Source of the DNA: Shinella sumterensis
GTDB lineage: Bacteria; Pseudomonadota; Alphaproteobacteria; Rhizobiales; Rhizobiaceae
DNA length: 64,000 nucleotides
Reading direction: 5' to 3'
Assembly: GCF_004514425.2 (NCBI RefSeq)
Contig: NZ_MYFN02000005.1
Coordinates: forward strand, 62,001 to 126,000
Shown here: positions 53,500 to 63,951 of the stretch, in pieces
Layout: the number at the start of each line of letters is the position of its first letter
Position numbering within the stretch: position 1 is the first letter of the stretch
The notes under the pieces: model-generated
Seen by the model: the letters and a program-made list of their open reading frames with translations, nothing else
What the model was told of the DNA's origin: nothing
Databases searched by the model: none
Position numbers and translations under genes: made by a program

Positions 53500-54447
53500 A
53501 AGATTGACGAAAGGCACCTTGCGCAGCTTGCAGCGGTCGTCCAGGCGGGTGGCGTGACCGAGGGCGCGACCCTGCTCGGCCTCAGCCAGCCGGCGGTGTC
53601 GCGCACGCTTGCCATGCTGGAAAAGCGCCTGGGCGAGCCGCTGTTCCTCAAGGGACGACGCCCGCTGCAGCCCACGCCACTCGGCCGGGCGCTGGCCGAT
53701 CACGGCCAGGCGATCCTGACCTCCGCCCGCAAGGCATCGAGCCTGGTGGAAGGCTTTCGCCATGGCCGCACCGGGCTGGTGCGCGTCGGCGGCACGCCCT
53801 TCTTCATGGATGCCCTGATCGCCGGCATGGTCGCGGGCTTCCAGAATGCCTTTCCCGACGTGCGCGTCGAGCAAAGCTACGGCTACCTTTCGGAACTGAA
53901 AGCCGCCATCGTCGCCGATCGCATCGACCTCGCCATCTGCCCGATCGACATGCTCGAGGAAGGCTCGGGCATGCATTTCCAGGAACTGCTGCCCGGCCGC
54001 AACGTCGTCGCCTGCCGCGTCACGCATCCGTTGCTGCTCAAGCGCAAGCTTTCGGGCCCCGAGCTGCTCGATTTTCCCTGGATCGCGCCGCCGCCCGGCA
54101 GCCCGCTGCTCGCCGACCTGCGCAGCCTCGTCCTCTCGCTCGGCGCCACCGAGACGAAGATCCGCTATGCCGGCGGTTCGCTGACCAGCGCGATCAACTA
54201 CATGAAGGAAAGCGACGCATTGACGATCCTGCCGCACAGCGTCGTCTTCGCCTATCGCAACGACCGGGCGATCACCGCACTGCCGGTCGAAATCCCGCAT
54301 CCGGAGCGGGCACTCGGCCTGCTCAGGCGCTCGGGCGATCTCGGGGCACCCGCCATCGAGGCGTTTTCGGTGCATCTGCGCAAGAGTTTCGAGAATCTGC
54401 GGCATCTCATCAAGCGCCACGAACAATCCGTTATCTGGGGCATTTAG
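53497..54447 (+). CDS. LysR-family regulator 2
   Basis: The 316-residue protein has the LysR helix-turn-helix (AGGVTEGATLLGLSQPAVSRTLAMLEKRLG) and an effector domain with VRVGGTPFFMDALIAGMV and FPWIAPPPGSPLLADLRSL. It is a paralogue of the regulator at 43122-44114. It is divergent from the hydroxyquinol dioxygenase gene and convergent with the end of the second aromatic operon, so it probably activates the nine-gene operon. Ligand unknown; ring-cleavage intermediates are common ligands in related systems. Confidence 0.9.
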   Translation: MKIDERHLAQLAAVVQAGGVTEGATLLGLSQPAVSRTLAMLEKRLGEPLFLKGRRPLQPTPLGRALADHGQAILTSARKASSLVEGFRHGRTGLVRVGGTPFFMDALIAGMVAGFQNAFPDVRVEQSYGYLSELKAAIVADRIDLAICPIDMLEEGSGMHFQELLPGRNVVACRVTHPLLLKRKLSGPELLDFPWIAPPPGSPLLADLRSLVLSLGATETKIRYAGGSLTSAINYMKESDALTILPHSVVFAYRNDRAITALPVEIPHPERALGLLRRSGDLGAPAIEAFSVHLRKSFENLRHLIKRHEQSVIWGI

Positions 54448-54450
54448 GGG

Positions 54451-54480
54451 AGAGCCGGCGGCATCTCGCCGGCTCTTGTC
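54451..54480. terminator. Bidirectional intrinsic terminator
   Basis: AGAGCCGGCG and CGCCGGCTCT form a perfect ten-base stem around GCATCT, followed by TGTCT. It lies between the convergent LysR 2 and flavin reductase genes. Confidence 0.85.
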
Positions 54481-55095
54481 TCAGAAGGTCGCGGAATCGT
54501 CCGGCCACAACAGCACCGGCGCCGAGGCGGTGTCGACCACCGGACCCAGCGCATGCCAGGCGCGGTTGGAATAGACCAGCGCCTCGGCCTGCCGGGTGGC
54601 ATGCGTTCCGGCAGAGACGGAAGTCAGCTCCGCCGTCACCAGGCAGGCGCCCGGCGTTTCCAGCCGGCCGCGCAGCTCGGCGCGAAACCACAGCTCGACC
54701 TGCGGATAGTAAGGCTCTCCGCTGTCGAGCCGCGACCACCGCACATCCGGCCCGAAGCGATCCTTGCCGGACGTGGCGCAGAGCCGGGCAAGCTGCATGT
54801 CGGCGCGGCGCACGAAATGCACGACCACCGAGGCGGCGCGCTCCACCACCTTCGCGCTGGAAGAGGATGCCGAAAGCGAGAAGGCCACCATCGGCGGTGA
54901 CGCGCTGATCGAGATCAGCGAGCTCACCGTCAGCGCCACCGGTCCCTCCGCTCCCTCCGCCGTGATGATGGCGACGCCGGAGGGATGATGCCGGAAGGCG
55001 GCCAGGAACGCCTCGGTGAGGCCGGAGCCAGCTGGGGCGGCGCCCGTTTCAGGCGCAGCCGCCGTGCCCGGCATGTCTTTCGCCGGCGCGCTCAT
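54481..55095 (-). CDS. Flavin reductase component of a two-component monooxygenase
   Basis: The 204-residue protein has the flavin-reductase-like FMN-binding split barrel: FRHHPSGVAIITAEGAEGPVALTVSSLISISASPPMVAFSL with the typical SS and SPP positions, and FVRRADMQLARLCA. It supplies reduced flavin to the oxygenase encoded just upstream, with which it overlaps by ATGA. An Ala-rich N-terminal tail precedes the domain. The ATG at 55095 is favoured by the overlap. Confidence 0.88.
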   Translation of the reverse strand: MSAPAKDMPGTAAAPETGAAPAGSGLTEAFLAAFRHHPSGVAIITAEGAEGPVALTVSSLISISASPPMVAFSLSASSSSAKVVERAASVVVHFVRRADMQLARLCATSGKDRFGPDVRWSRLDSGEPYYPQVELWFRAELRGRLETPGACLVTAELTSVSAGTHATRQAEALVYSNRAWHALGPVVDTASAPVLLWPDDSATF

Positions 55096-56318
55096 TTCTT
55101 CTCGATCAGGTCGTAGAACTGCCAGGTGCGATCGCTCCACAGGCCGGCCAGGTCGCGGCCGGCGGCACCGACGATGTTCGGGTTGATCGTGAAATGGTTC
55201 GCCGCCGTCAGCATCTCGCGGTAGATCCGCTGCATCACGCCGTAGCGCAGCGAGGCTCCGCCGAGCGAGCGGTAGACGAAATGGCAGGCATCGACGCCCG
55301 CCTCATGCACTTCCGACTTCGCAAGATGCACCAGGCTGATATGGCGCGTCGTCATGCGATTGCCGGCCTCGATGGAGGATTCCACGTCGCGCCAGACCTC
55401 GAACAGGAAGGCGCGGGCGGCGCGAACCCGGGCCTCCGCCCGGCCGAAATCATACCAGAACTTGTCGCTCTCGCCGAGCAGGCCGGCGCGGCCGGTCTTG
55501 GTCTTGGCATATTTCGCGGCTTCGTCCAGCATGCGGCGCGCGGCGCCGATGGCCCAGCCGGAATGGCCGATGGCAGCAAGCCCCACCACGCCGAGGCTGA
55601 AGAATTCCTGCATGCGCTGCGGCTCGGCCGTCAGGATCGGGAACACCATGTCGTCAGGGATGAAGACGTCGTTGGCGGCGTAATCGATGCTGCCCGTGGC
55701 CTGAAGGCCGAGCACGTTCCAGTTGCCGAGCAATTCATGCTCTTCGACCGGCGCATGGGCGCAGAGCACGATCACATCGCCCTTCTCGTCCTTGGCCGGC
55801 TGGCCGTTGCCGTCGTCCAGCAGGGCGGCGGTATGTGTGTAGGTCGCGTGGTAGATGCCGCTGGCATAGGACCACTTGCCGTTCAGGCGATAACCGCCAT
55901 CGACCTTCTTCAGCATGCCGGTGGGCGTGCCCTGGCCGGAGAAGCGGTTGTCGGTCTTGCCGTCATAGAGGCGGCTGATGGCGGTATCGGGCAGGAAGGC
56001 CGCCGACATCGCGCCGATGCCGGCATGCACCATCGATACCCAGCCGGCCGCGCCGCTGTGATAGGTGATGGCCTCGATGAGTTGCAGGCCCTGCGTCGGC
56101 GAGAGCTGCGCGCCACCGATATCCTCGCCGGCGAAGATATGGCTCATGCGGATAGGCTTGAGCGCCTCGAAGGTTTCCTCGTTGAGGCGGCCGAGCTTCT
56201 CGTTCGCCTCGGAATTCCTGTCGAGGATCGGGCCGATCGTCTCGATATGCGCCATGAGGGATGCGAAGTCCGTCTTCGTGCCCCAGTAGCCGGATGCGTG
56301 CTTGATAGGTGCGTTCAT
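55092..56318 (-). CDS. Flavin-dependent aromatic hydroxylase, acyl-CoA-dehydrogenase fold (group D oxygenase)
   Basis: The 408-residue protein has the acyl-CoA dehydrogenase fold of HsaA/HpaB-type monooxygenases. Seen are GGAQLSPTQGLQLIEAITYHSGAAGW near residue 68, YRLNGKWSYASGIYHATYT near residue 142, NWNVLGLQATGSIDYAANDVFIPDD and a helical C-terminal domain with VYRSLGGASLRYGVMQR. With the flavin reductase encoded next it should hydroxylate a phenol. Size and pairing resemble the resorcinol hydroxylase of Rhizobium sp. MTP-10005 (GraA with GraD), which I offer as a hypothesis. The ATG at 56318 has AAGGAGGAA upstream. Confidence 0.87.
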   Translation of the reverse strand: MNAPIKHASGYWGTKTDFASLMAHIETIGPILDRNSEANEKLGRLNEETFEALKPIRMSHIFAGEDIGGAQLSPTQGLQLIEAITYHSGAAGWVSMVHAGIGAMSAAFLPDTAISRLYDGKTDNRFSGQGTPTGMLKKVDGGYRLNGKWSYASGIYHATYTHTAALLDDGNGQPAKDEKGDVIVLCAHAPVEEHELLGNWNVLGLQATGSIDYAANDVFIPDDMVFPILTAEPQRMQEFFSLGVVGLAAIGHSGWAIGAARRMLDEAAKYAKTKTGRAGLLGESDKFWYDFGRAEARVRAARAFLFEVWRDVESSIEAGNRMTTRHISLVHLAKSEVHEAGVDACHFVYRSLGGASLRYGVMQRIYREMLTAANHFTINPNIVGAAGRDLAGLWSDRTWQFYDLIEKK

Positions 56319-56377
56319 GACAATTCCTCCTTGATGGTCCTGTCGTCGCGGATCGCCCGGAGCGCCGCGCTCGGTTT

Positions 56378-57157
56378 TCACGTGGCCAGGAAGTCGCCGA
56401 TGGCCGTGACGGTGCGCGGATCTTCCTGCATGGCGAAATGGCCGACCTCCTCGATGATCAGCATTCGGGCATTGGGAATGGCGGCCTGCCAGAGCGGCGC
56501 CTGCGAGGCCAACAGCATGCGGTCCCTGTCGCCCCAGACGATCAATGTCTCGTTGGGAATACGGCTCAGCCAGCGGCCGAGATTGGGATGGCCCATGCCG
56601 TGCACCTTGAGAATGTTGCCCAGTGCCGGCCCCTCCTTCTCGCGGGCCGCCACGAAGGCCTCCGCCGAAGGGCACTCCGAACCGCCGGGAAAGTAGCGCG
56701 CCGCAACCGCGGCATCGTGCGCGAGATAGGCGGGAAACTCTTCCGGCGGAATCCGGCTGAGGTCGGCGCCGCGATGATCCGGATGATTGAGCCCGGCCGG
56801 CGCATTCAGCACCAGCTTGCCGAACCGCTCGCCCGCGACCGCGGCGATCTCGGCCGCCATCCAGCCGCCCATGGAATGGCCGACGAGATGCGGGCGCTCG
56901 AGGCCGAGCGCGGCAACGAGGCGAAGATTGTGGACCACCATGTCCTGCATGCCGGCAATATGCGGCGCTTCGGCGCTCTCACCGAAACCGGGATGGAAGG
57001 GCAGGTAGACGCGGAAGCGGTCGGCAAGGCCGCGCGCCCAGTCGTAACCCTCGATCGTCGCCGCGCCGTGCAGGGCGATCACGGCCGGTCCGTTGCCGAT
57101 CGCCTTGACGACCGTGCGCACACCGTCGATGTCCCGGGTCAGCGTCTCGAATTCCAT
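56378..57157 (-). CDS. Alpha/beta hydrolase
   Basis: The 259-residue protein is a classical alpha/beta hydrolase: oxyanion region ALHGAATIEGYDW near residue 30, nucleophile in LVGHSMGGWMAAEI near residue 92, the aspartate probably in VWGDRDRMLL and the histidine in EEVGHFAMQEDP. Such enzymes in aromatic operons act as ring-fission product hydrolases, enol-lactonases or esterases. The ATG at 57157 has AGGAGAGG upstream. It lies between the alcohol dehydrogenase and oxygenase genes on the same strand; substrate unknown. Confidence 0.86.
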   Translation of the reverse strand: MEFETLTRDIDGVRTVVKAIGNGPAVIALHGAATIEGYDWARGLADRFRVYLPFHPGFGESAEAPHIAGMQDMVVHNLRLVAALGLERPHLVGHSMGGWMAAEIAAVAGERFGKLVLNAPAGLNHPDHRGADLSRIPPEEFPAYLAHDAAVAARYFPGGSECPSAEAFVAAREKEGPALGNILKVHGMGHPNLGRWLSRIPNETLIVWGDRDRMLLASQAPLWQAAIPNARMLIIEEVGHFAMQEDPRTVTAIGDFLAT

Positions 57158-57182
57158 AACCTCTCCTCCTCGTCCATTCGCG

Positions 57183-58196
57183 TCACGCGGCATCGGCAGC
57201 GATCAGCACCTTGCATTGCGTCGTGCGGCGCCTTAGCCCCTCGAAAGTCTCGGGCACGGCATCGAAGCCGATCCGGCCCGTGATCAGCGCCTGCGGGCGG
57301 TAATGGCCGGGGCCGAGCGCGCCAAGCGCCGTCTCGAATTCGGCCATGTTGAAGAACACCGCAAAGACGAGCCGGATTTCCTTCGACAGGGCGACGAACG
57401 GATCCCATTCGTCACCGCCGACGCAGAGGCCCACACCGACCACCGTTCCATGGGTACGCACGAGCCGGCAGGCGAAATCGATGAGCCCGCGCTTGCCGAC
57501 GCATTCGAAGACGATGTCGGCCTCCCCGCCCGTCCGGGCCTTAAAGTCCTCGGCAAGGCCGGGGCCGGAAAGGGCAAAACCGGTCGCGCCGACGGCGGCC
57601 GCGCGCTCCTCCTGATGCGTGTTGATATCGGCGACGACGACGTCGCGCGCGCCGTGGCGCCGCGCCCAGAAGGCGACCAGCAGGCCGATCGGCCCGGCGC
57701 CGAGGATCAGCACGCGATCGCCCGGCTTCAGCCCCGACCGCATGACGCAATGCAGCGCCACGGCGACCGGCTCGGCCAGCGCGCCCTCCTCGATGGGCAG
57801 GTCGTCGGGCAGGATGCGGCATTGACGGGCGGCGACGGTGGTAAACTCCGCATATCCGCCGCCGATCAGCTCCATCTCGGCACACCAGGCCGGCTCGCCC
57901 TTGCGGCAACTGTCGCAGGACCCGCAGCCACGCATCGGCGCCACCGCCACCCGGTCGCCCGGCTTGAGATCGTGGACAGCGCTGCCGCAGCGGACCACCT
58001 CACCGGCGAATTCATGGCCGAGAACGTCATGGCGGTTGAGCCCGAACGTCTTGGGATCCTCGGTCATGTGCAGGTCGGAACCGCAGATACCGCAGGCGGC
58101 GATCCTCAGCAGGACTTCATCCTCCGCTGGCTCCGGGGCGGGGCGCTCGCCCACGGTCAACGGCAATCCGACAGCATCGAACAGAACGGCCTTCAT
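57183..58196 (-). CDS. Zinc-dependent medium-chain alcohol dehydrogenase
   Basis: The 337-residue protein has the catalytic-zinc region CGICGSDLHM near residue 36, GHEFAGEVVRCGS near residue 61, the four structural cysteines in GCGSCDSCRKGEPAWC near residue 92 and the NAD motif ILGAGPIGLLVAFWARRHG near residue 168. It oxidises a secondary alcohol or diol, with NAD. Its ATG overlaps the stop of the LivM-like gene. With the SDR at the start of the same operon it suggests that an alcohol or dihydrodiol-type side chain is processed; the substrate is not known. Confidence 0.88.
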   Translation of the reverse strand: MKAVLFDAVGLPLTVGERPAPEPAEDEVLLRIAACGICGSDLHMTEDPKTFGLNRHDVLGHEFAGEVVRCGSAVHDLKPGDRVAVAPMRGCGSCDSCRKGEPAWCAEMELIGGGYAEFTTVAARQCRILPDDLPIEEGALAEPVAVALHCVMRSGLKPGDRVLILGAGPIGLLVAFWARRHGARDVVVADINTHQEERAAAVGATGFALSGPGLAEDFKARTGGEADIVFECVGKRGLIDFACRLVRTHGTVVGVGLCVGGDEWDPFVALSKEIRLVFAVFFNMAEFETALGALGPGHYRPQALITGRIGFDAVPETFEGLRRRTTQCKVLIAADAA

Positions 58197-59236
58197 GTCC
58201 GGTCCTCCATCAGACGCCGACGTGTCGGGAACCAGGGGGCATCGACGACCTTGCAGATGAGACCCCAGAGGCCGCCGCGCGCAAACAGCGCCATGAACAC
58301 GGTGAGCAGGCCGAGCACCACCATGTAGGTCGCGCCATATTCGCCGAACCAGCGCTCGGCGAAGAAGTAGATCAGCGCCCCGATCAGCACGCCCTCCAGC
58401 GAGCCCAGTCCGCCGACCATGACGATGAAGATCGCGATATTGGCCCAGCTCGGATCGTAGGCGGAGGGCGGGGTGATGCGCAGCTGCGCCATGAAATAGA
58501 TGGCACCGGCAAGACCCGTGCCGACCGCCGCGGCGACCCAGATGAGGAAGCGCAGCCGGCCGACATTCACGCCCTGGCTGGCGGCGGCGACGGGATTGTC
58601 CCGCATGGCGATGAGCGCCAGCCCGTAGCGCGAGCGCAGGAGCCAGTAGCTGCCGCCGACCGTGACGAGCAGCATCAGCGCGCAGAGCAGCGAGACGCCG
58701 ATGGCGCGTTCCATGGGCGAATAGCCGGTCATGACGCGAAGGCTCATGCCCGCCCCGCCGTTGACATAGCCGAAGACCGATGTGCCAAGCCGCAGCACCT
58801 CGGCGATGACCCAGGTGCCGATTGCGAAATAGGGACCGTCGAGCCGATGCAGCAGGCCATAGGTGGGAATGGCAAGCAGGGCCGGCGCGATCATCGCGAG
58901 CACGACGGCGACGAAGGGGTTGATGCCCCAGAGCTGCGCCATCACGAACATCATGTAGGCGGAGACGCCGATAAAGGCCTGCTGGCCGACCGATACCAGC
59001 CCGGCATAGCCGGCAAGCAGGTTCCACATCTGCGCGACGGCGATGTAGCAGCAGAGCTCGACAACATCGCGGATCAGCCCCTGGCTCGCCCAGAACGGCA
59101 TCGCGGCGATGGCGAGGAGCGCGACGATGCCGAGCCCCATGGCGACGACGCCCGACAGGGTCTGGCGCTGGACGCGCACCGGCGGAAGATCCATGGCGCC
59201 GGCCGATGCTGATGCGGTTGCGAACGCTTGGGTCAC
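58193..59236 (-). CDS. Branched-chain-amino-acid-type ABC permease (LivM-like), importer 2
   Basis: The 347-residue membrane protein has NLLAGYAGLVSVGQQAFIGVSAY, LHRLDGPYFAIGTWVIAEVLRL and AMRDNPVAAASQGVNVG, the same landmarks as the LivM-like protein of importer 1. A GTG at 59236, four bases after the upstream gene, is used; the ATG at 59194 would shorten it by 14 residues. It overlaps the alcohol dehydrogenase gene by ATGA. Confidence 0.89.
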   Translation of the reverse strand: MTQAFATASASAGAMDLPPVRVQRQTLSGVVAMGLGIVALLAIAAMPFWASQGLIRDVVELCCYIAVAQMWNLLAGYAGLVSVGQQAFIGVSAYMMFVMAQLWGINPFVAVVLAMIAPALLAIPTYGLLHRLDGPYFAIGTWVIAEVLRLGTSVFGYVNGGAGMSLRVMTGYSPMERAIGVSLLCALMLLVTVGGSYWLLRSRYGLALIAMRDNPVAAASQGVNVGRLRFLIWVAAAVGTGLAGAIYFMAQLRITPPSAYDPSWANIAIFIVMVGGLGSLEGVLIGALIYFFAERWFGEYGATYMVVLGLLTVFMALFARGGLWGLICKVVDAPWFPTRRRLMEDRT

Positions 59237-59240
59237 GGTC

Positions 59241-60098
59241 TCAGCCCTTTCCGAGAATGCCCTGCGGCCGCAGTGCGAGAATGATGAGGAAAACGAGGTG
59301 GCCGGCGAGGATGCCGAAGCCGGGATCGATGCGGAACCCGATCGACTGGCTGATGCCGAGCACCATGGCCCCGATGAAGGCGCCCCAGATCGAACCCATG
59401 CCGCCGATGATGACCGCCTCGAAGGCATAGATGAGCTGGAAGGCGCCATCGGCCGGCGAGACCGTTGCGCGCATCGACTGGAAGACGGCCGCAAAGCCCA
59501 GGATACCGACGGCAAGCGCGGTCGCGCCGGCATAGACGGCCTTGGGGTCGATACCCGTCATCGCAGCCGCCTCGACATCGGCGGCGGCCGCGCGCAGCGA
59601 GCGCCCGAAGCGGGTATATTGCATCGTGACCGCAAGCGCCGCCGTCAGCACCGTGGCCGTGCCCAGCACGATCACCGGCAGCACGCCGACGAAGAGCGGC
59701 CCGAGCTGGAAGGACGCCTGGGCGAGGCCGTCGCTCGGCAGCGAGCGCGTGTCGGCCGACCAGACCTGCAGCATCGCGTTCTGCAGCGCGATCGACAGGC
59801 CGAAGGTGGCGATCAGCGATGGCAGCGGATCGGCACCGACGACGCGGTTGAGGATCAGCCGCTGCAGGATGATGCCGATGATGCCGCCGAGCGCGACCAG
59901 CACCACCAGCACCGACCAGGGGCCGAGGCCGAAGGTCGAGGCGAGGCTGATGCCGACCAGCGCCAGCAGGATCATGAGGTCGCCATGGGTGATGTTGACG
60001 ACCCGCATCACCCCGAACATCAGCGCCATGCCGAGGGCATATTGTGCATAGAGGCCGCCCAGAAGAACGCCCTGGACCAGTCCGTCAAGCCACTGCAT
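59241..60098 (-). CDS. Branched-chain-amino-acid-type ABC permease (LivH-like), importer 2
   Basis: The 285-residue membrane protein begins [23 protein letters not shown], then GVMRVVNITHGDLMILLALVG, and has IYAFEAVIIGGMGSIWGAFIG near residue 225. It is the counterpart of the LivH-like protein of importer 1. The start lies 14 bases inside the LivF-like gene. Confidence 0.9.
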   Translation of the reverse strand: MQWLDGLVQGVLLGGLYAQYALGMALMFGVMRVVNITHGDLMILLALVGISLASTFGLGPWSVLVVLVALGGIIGIILQRLILNRVVGADPLPSLIATFGLSIALQNAMLQVWSADTRSLPSDGLAQASFQLGPLFVGVLPVIVLGTATVLTAALAVTMQYTRFGRSLRAAAADVEAAAMTGIDPKAVYAGATALAVGILGFAAVFQSMRATVSPADGAFQLIYAFEAVIIGGMGSIWGAFIGAMVLGISQSIGFRIDPGFGILAGHLVFLIILALRPQGILGKG

Positions 60099-60812
60099 GG
60101 GATGCTCCGAAATAGGCTTCGCCGATCGCCTCGCGCGACAGGTCCGCAGAGCGGCCGGTCAGCGTCACGCGGCCCTCCAGCATGCAGTAGAGCCGGTCCG
60201 AAGAGGACTTGGCGAGGCCGACATCCTGCTCCACCAGCACGATGGCCGTGCCGTTTGCCGAAATCGACGGGATGGATTGGTAGATTTCCTTGACCACCTT
60301 GGGCGCCAGCCCGAGGCTGATCTCGTCGCACAGAAGCAGGCGCGGCTGGTTGAGCAGCGCGCGGCCGATCGCCACCATCTGCTGCTGGCCGCCGGAGAGC
60401 GACTGGACCGGCACCGCCTGTTTTTCCTTCAGGATCGGAAACAACGCATGGACGCGCTCGATCGTCCAGGCATCGCCGCGGCCTGGTGCGGCATGATCGA
60501 CGGCAACGCGCAGGTTGTCGAGCACCGACATGCCGGCAAACAGCCGGCGTCCCTCCGGCACGATCGCCACGCCATCGGCCACCATGTGGTGCGGCTTGCT
60601 GCCGCCGACCGGCCGGCCATCGAGACGCACCATGTCGGCCCCGACCCTGATCAGGCCCATGATCGATTTCAAAAGCGTGGATTTGCCCGCACCGTTGGCG
60701 CCGATCAGGGCGACGACTTCACCCTCGGCGATATCGAAATCGACACCGTAGAGCGCCTGGAAATCGCCGTAGCGGGCCTTGAGATCGTGGGTGGAGAGGA
60801 GCGTCTTTGCCG

Positions 60813-60816
<4 letters not shown>
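60085..60816 (-). CDS. ABC transporter ATPase (LivF-like), importer 2
   Basis: The 243-residue ATPase has Walker [10 protein letters not shown] near residue 39, [19 protein letters not shown], the signature [15 protein letters not shown] and Walker [14 protein letters not shown]. It overlaps the LivG-like gene upstream (ATGA) and the LivH-like gene downstream. Confidence 0.92.
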
Positions 60817-61598
<782 letters not shown>

Positions 61599-61666
61599 GC
61601 ACTCGGATGGTTCTGCCTGTGGCCGGGCGCATTGCCGCCCGGCAACCATGTCCAGCATGCCCGGGC

Positions 61667-62965
61667 TCAGCTCGCCCAGGGGATTACCTTCATCTTCTGT
61701 TCGGGCTCGAACAGCTTGTTGACGGTGTTGTCGACGATCTTCAGGTCGTAGGGCCATTTATCGCCCTTCACCCACTGGCCGCCGAAGATCGGCGTCGTCG
61801 AGACATTCTTGTGCGGTCCGCTGGAGAAATCGACCTTGCCGATCAGCGTCTCCACCTTGGTTTCGACCATGGCGTCGCGGATCGAGGCGCGATCGAGCGG
61901 GTTGGCGGCGCGCTTGAGGATGTCGAGCGCCACTTCCCAGATCGCATGGCTATAGCCGAGCGGCTGCGTCCACTGCTTCTTGGTCTCGCTTTCCCACTGG
62001 TCGGCGATCTCGCGGCTCACCTGGCCCGTCAGCGTCGACTTGAACGGGAAGGCGGGCGTCCACCAGACTTCCGAGGACATGCCGTCGCCCAGCGGCCCGA
62101 GCGCCTGCACGCCGCCCGGGAAGAGAAGTGCTGCGGCCACGGTGATGGCCTTCGGCTTGTAGCCCTGCTGGGCGCACTGGTTGACGAAGGTCTTGAGGTC
62201 ATCGGGATAGGTAATGCCGCCGACGATTTCGCAGCCGGCATTCTTGAACGCGGCGATCTGTGCCGAATAGTCGTTGGTGCGCGGCTGGAAGAAGCCGGGA
62301 ACAGTGATCTCGAAGCCGGCCTTCTGGGTGGGGGCGGGCAGGCCGTAATCGTTGTTGCCCCAGGTCTCGCCATCGGCGTTCTGCGGAAACAGCATGCCGA
62401 CCTTGCGGTTCGTGTCGAGCGTGTTCCACAGGCCGACAAAGGTGTTCAGCGCCTCGTCGAGACCCCAGAAGAAGTGGTAGGTCCAGTTGAAGGGCTCGTT
62501 CTGGCCGCCGCGCGGAAAGATCACGGCCTGCCAGGGGGCGCCGGTCGACAGGCACGGGCATTCGTTGAGTTCGGCCTGGTCGGCCGAAGGGCTGACGGTA
62601 TCGGTGGTCGAGGCCGGCAGGAGCAGATGCACGCCGTCGTTCAGGATGAGGTCGCCGGCAACTTCGGCGGCGCGGTTCGGATCGGACTGGCTGTCGCGGA
62701 TCAGGATCTCGACATCGAACTTGCCGGCGGCGGTCTCCAGGCCGTCCTTCAGCATCTCCTTGACCTTCTGCGCCGCCCAGCCGTCCGTCTCGCCGAACAG
62801 CGCGAGGGGACCGGTGGTGGGCGTCACGAAGCCGAGCTTGATCGTGCCGGCCGATTGCGCCCTGGCGATCATCGGCGCGCCGAGCGTGGCGGCGGCAAGG
62901 CCGGCCCCCATGCCCTTGAGCAGGGTGCGGCGGGATGGCTGCGCAAATTTCGTCTTCAGGTCCAC
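61667..62965 (-). CDS. Periplasmic substrate-binding protein (type 1, Tat signal), importer 2
   Basis: The 432-residue protein has a twin-arginine signal ([19 protein letters not shown], then IARAQS at about residue 37) and a binding domain with [40 protein letters not shown] and [22 protein letters not shown]. The GTG at 62965 has GGGAGGAG upstream. It is paralogous to the binding protein of importer 1, with the shared VYHFFWGL/AFHFFWGL-type block. Ligand inferred to be aromatic. Confidence 0.9.
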   Translation of the reverse strand: MDLKTKFAQPSRRTLLKGMGAGLAAATLGAPMIARAQSAGTIKLGFVTPTTGPLALFGETDGWAAQKVKEMLKDGLETAAGKFDVEILIRDSQSDPNRAAEVAGDLILNDGVHLLLPASTTDTVSPSADQAELNECPCLSTGAPWQAVIFPRGGQNEPFNWTYHFFWGLDEALNTFVGLWNTLDTNRKVGMLFPQNADGETWGNNDYGLPAPTQKAGFEITVPGFFQPRTNDYSAQIAAFKNAGCEIVGGITYPDDLKTFVNQCAQQGYKPKAITVAAALLFPGGVQALGPLGDGMSSEVWWTPAFPFKSTLTGQVSREIADQWESETKKQWTQPLGYSHAIWEVALDILKRAANPLDRASIRDAMVETKVETLIGKVDFSSGPHKNVSTTPIFGGQWVKGDKWPYDLKIVDNTVNKLFEPEQKMKVIPWAS

Positions 62966-63045
62966 CTTGGTCTCCTCCCTCTGGTGTTCTTGTCGTCTTG
63001 ACGCGCATGCGGTGGCGGCCGGTCCTCCCAGACCCGGCAATCGCC

Positions 63046-63864
63046 TCACTTGATGCGGTTCATCGAACCGCCGTCGATCACGATCTGGCTCCCTGTGACA
63101 TAGGATGAGCAGGGCGATGCCAGATAAAGCGCCAGCCCCTTGATATCCTCGGTGTCGCCGATCCGGCCGATCAGCGACTGCTCCTCGAAGGCCTTGCGGT
63201 CGGCCGGGATCTTCAGCCGCCCACCGGCAATGTTCGTCATGAAAGGCCCGGGCGAGATGCAGTTCACCAGGATGCCGAACATGCCCAGCTCCATCGCCAT
63301 CTGCCGGACGAAATGGTCGACGCCCGCCTTGGCCGGCATATAGGGCGTGCCGACGATCGCCTCGTTGATCTGCGCAGCAATCGAGGATGTGACGATGATG
63401 CGGCCGCCGCCCGTCGCCTTCATGTGGCGCGCGGAATGTTTCACGGTGGTGTAGACGGATGAGAGATTGACCTCGATGACCCGGTCCCAGTGATGGTCGT
63501 CGAGCACGTCGATCGCCCCTTCGGGGATGCGTTCGCCGGTCGTCGACAGGAAGCCCGGTCCGGCATCGATGCCGGCATTGGCGAAGACCACGTCGATGCG
63601 GCCATGGCGTTCGGCCACCGCATCGAAGGCCTCCTTCATGCGGGCACGATCGGCCACATCGACCACCTGCCCCCAGACATCGCCGCCATCGGCCTTGAGT
63701 TCGGCCACGACGCTGTCGAGCTGCGTTGGATTGAGATCGAAAATACAGACCCGCGCGCCGTTGTCCGCCATGACCTCGGCATAAGCACGGCCGATGCCAC
63801 TGGCGCCGCCGGTCACGATGACCGACTTGCCGCGAACGTCGAACATTTCCTCCAATGTCGCCAT
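63046..63864 (-). CDS. Short-chain dehydrogenase/reductase
   Basis: The 272-residue protein is a classical SDR: the cofactor motif VIVTGGASGIGRAYAEVMADNG near residue 15, a D in CIFDLNP that indicates NAD(H), NAGIDAG, a serine in VTSSIAAQ and the catalytic Y-x-x-x-K as YMPAKAG near residue 175. It is the first gene of the second aromatic operon. The ATG at 63864 has GGGAGGAGAAG upstream. The substrate may be an alcohol intermediate of the aromatic compound imported by importer 2. Confidence 0.9.
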   Translation of the reverse strand: MATLEEMFDVRGKSVIVTGGASGIGRAYAEVMADNGARVCIFDLNPTQLDSVVAELKADGGDVWGQVVDVADRARMKEAFDAVAERHGRIDVVFANAGIDAGPGFLSTTGERIPEGAIDVLDDHHWDRVIEVNLSSVYTTVKHSARHMKATGGGRIIVTSSIAAQINEAIVGTPYMPAKAGVDHFVRQMAMELGMFGILVNCISPGPFMTNIAGGRLKIPADRKAFEEQSLIGRIGDTEDIKGLALYLASPCSSYVTGSQIVIDGGSMNRIK

Positions 63865-63929
63865 TCTTCTCCTCCCGATTACCAGGAGGCTAACAGTGGC
63901 CAACACCCGTTTTAATGATTTTTTTCAAC

Positions 63930-63951
63930 TTTAATATGTCGGATCGTTATG
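63930..63951. promoter_or_regulatory. Candidate LysR-type operator upstream of the second aromatic operon
   Basis: Read on the minus strand the site begins CATAACGAT and continues to ATATTAAA, matching TA-R-C-R-A-N6-ATA with T-N11-A. It is 66 to 87 bases before the SDR start and lies in the AT-rich stretch of the final 136 bases. The rest of this stretch shows no gene. Confidence 0.45.
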
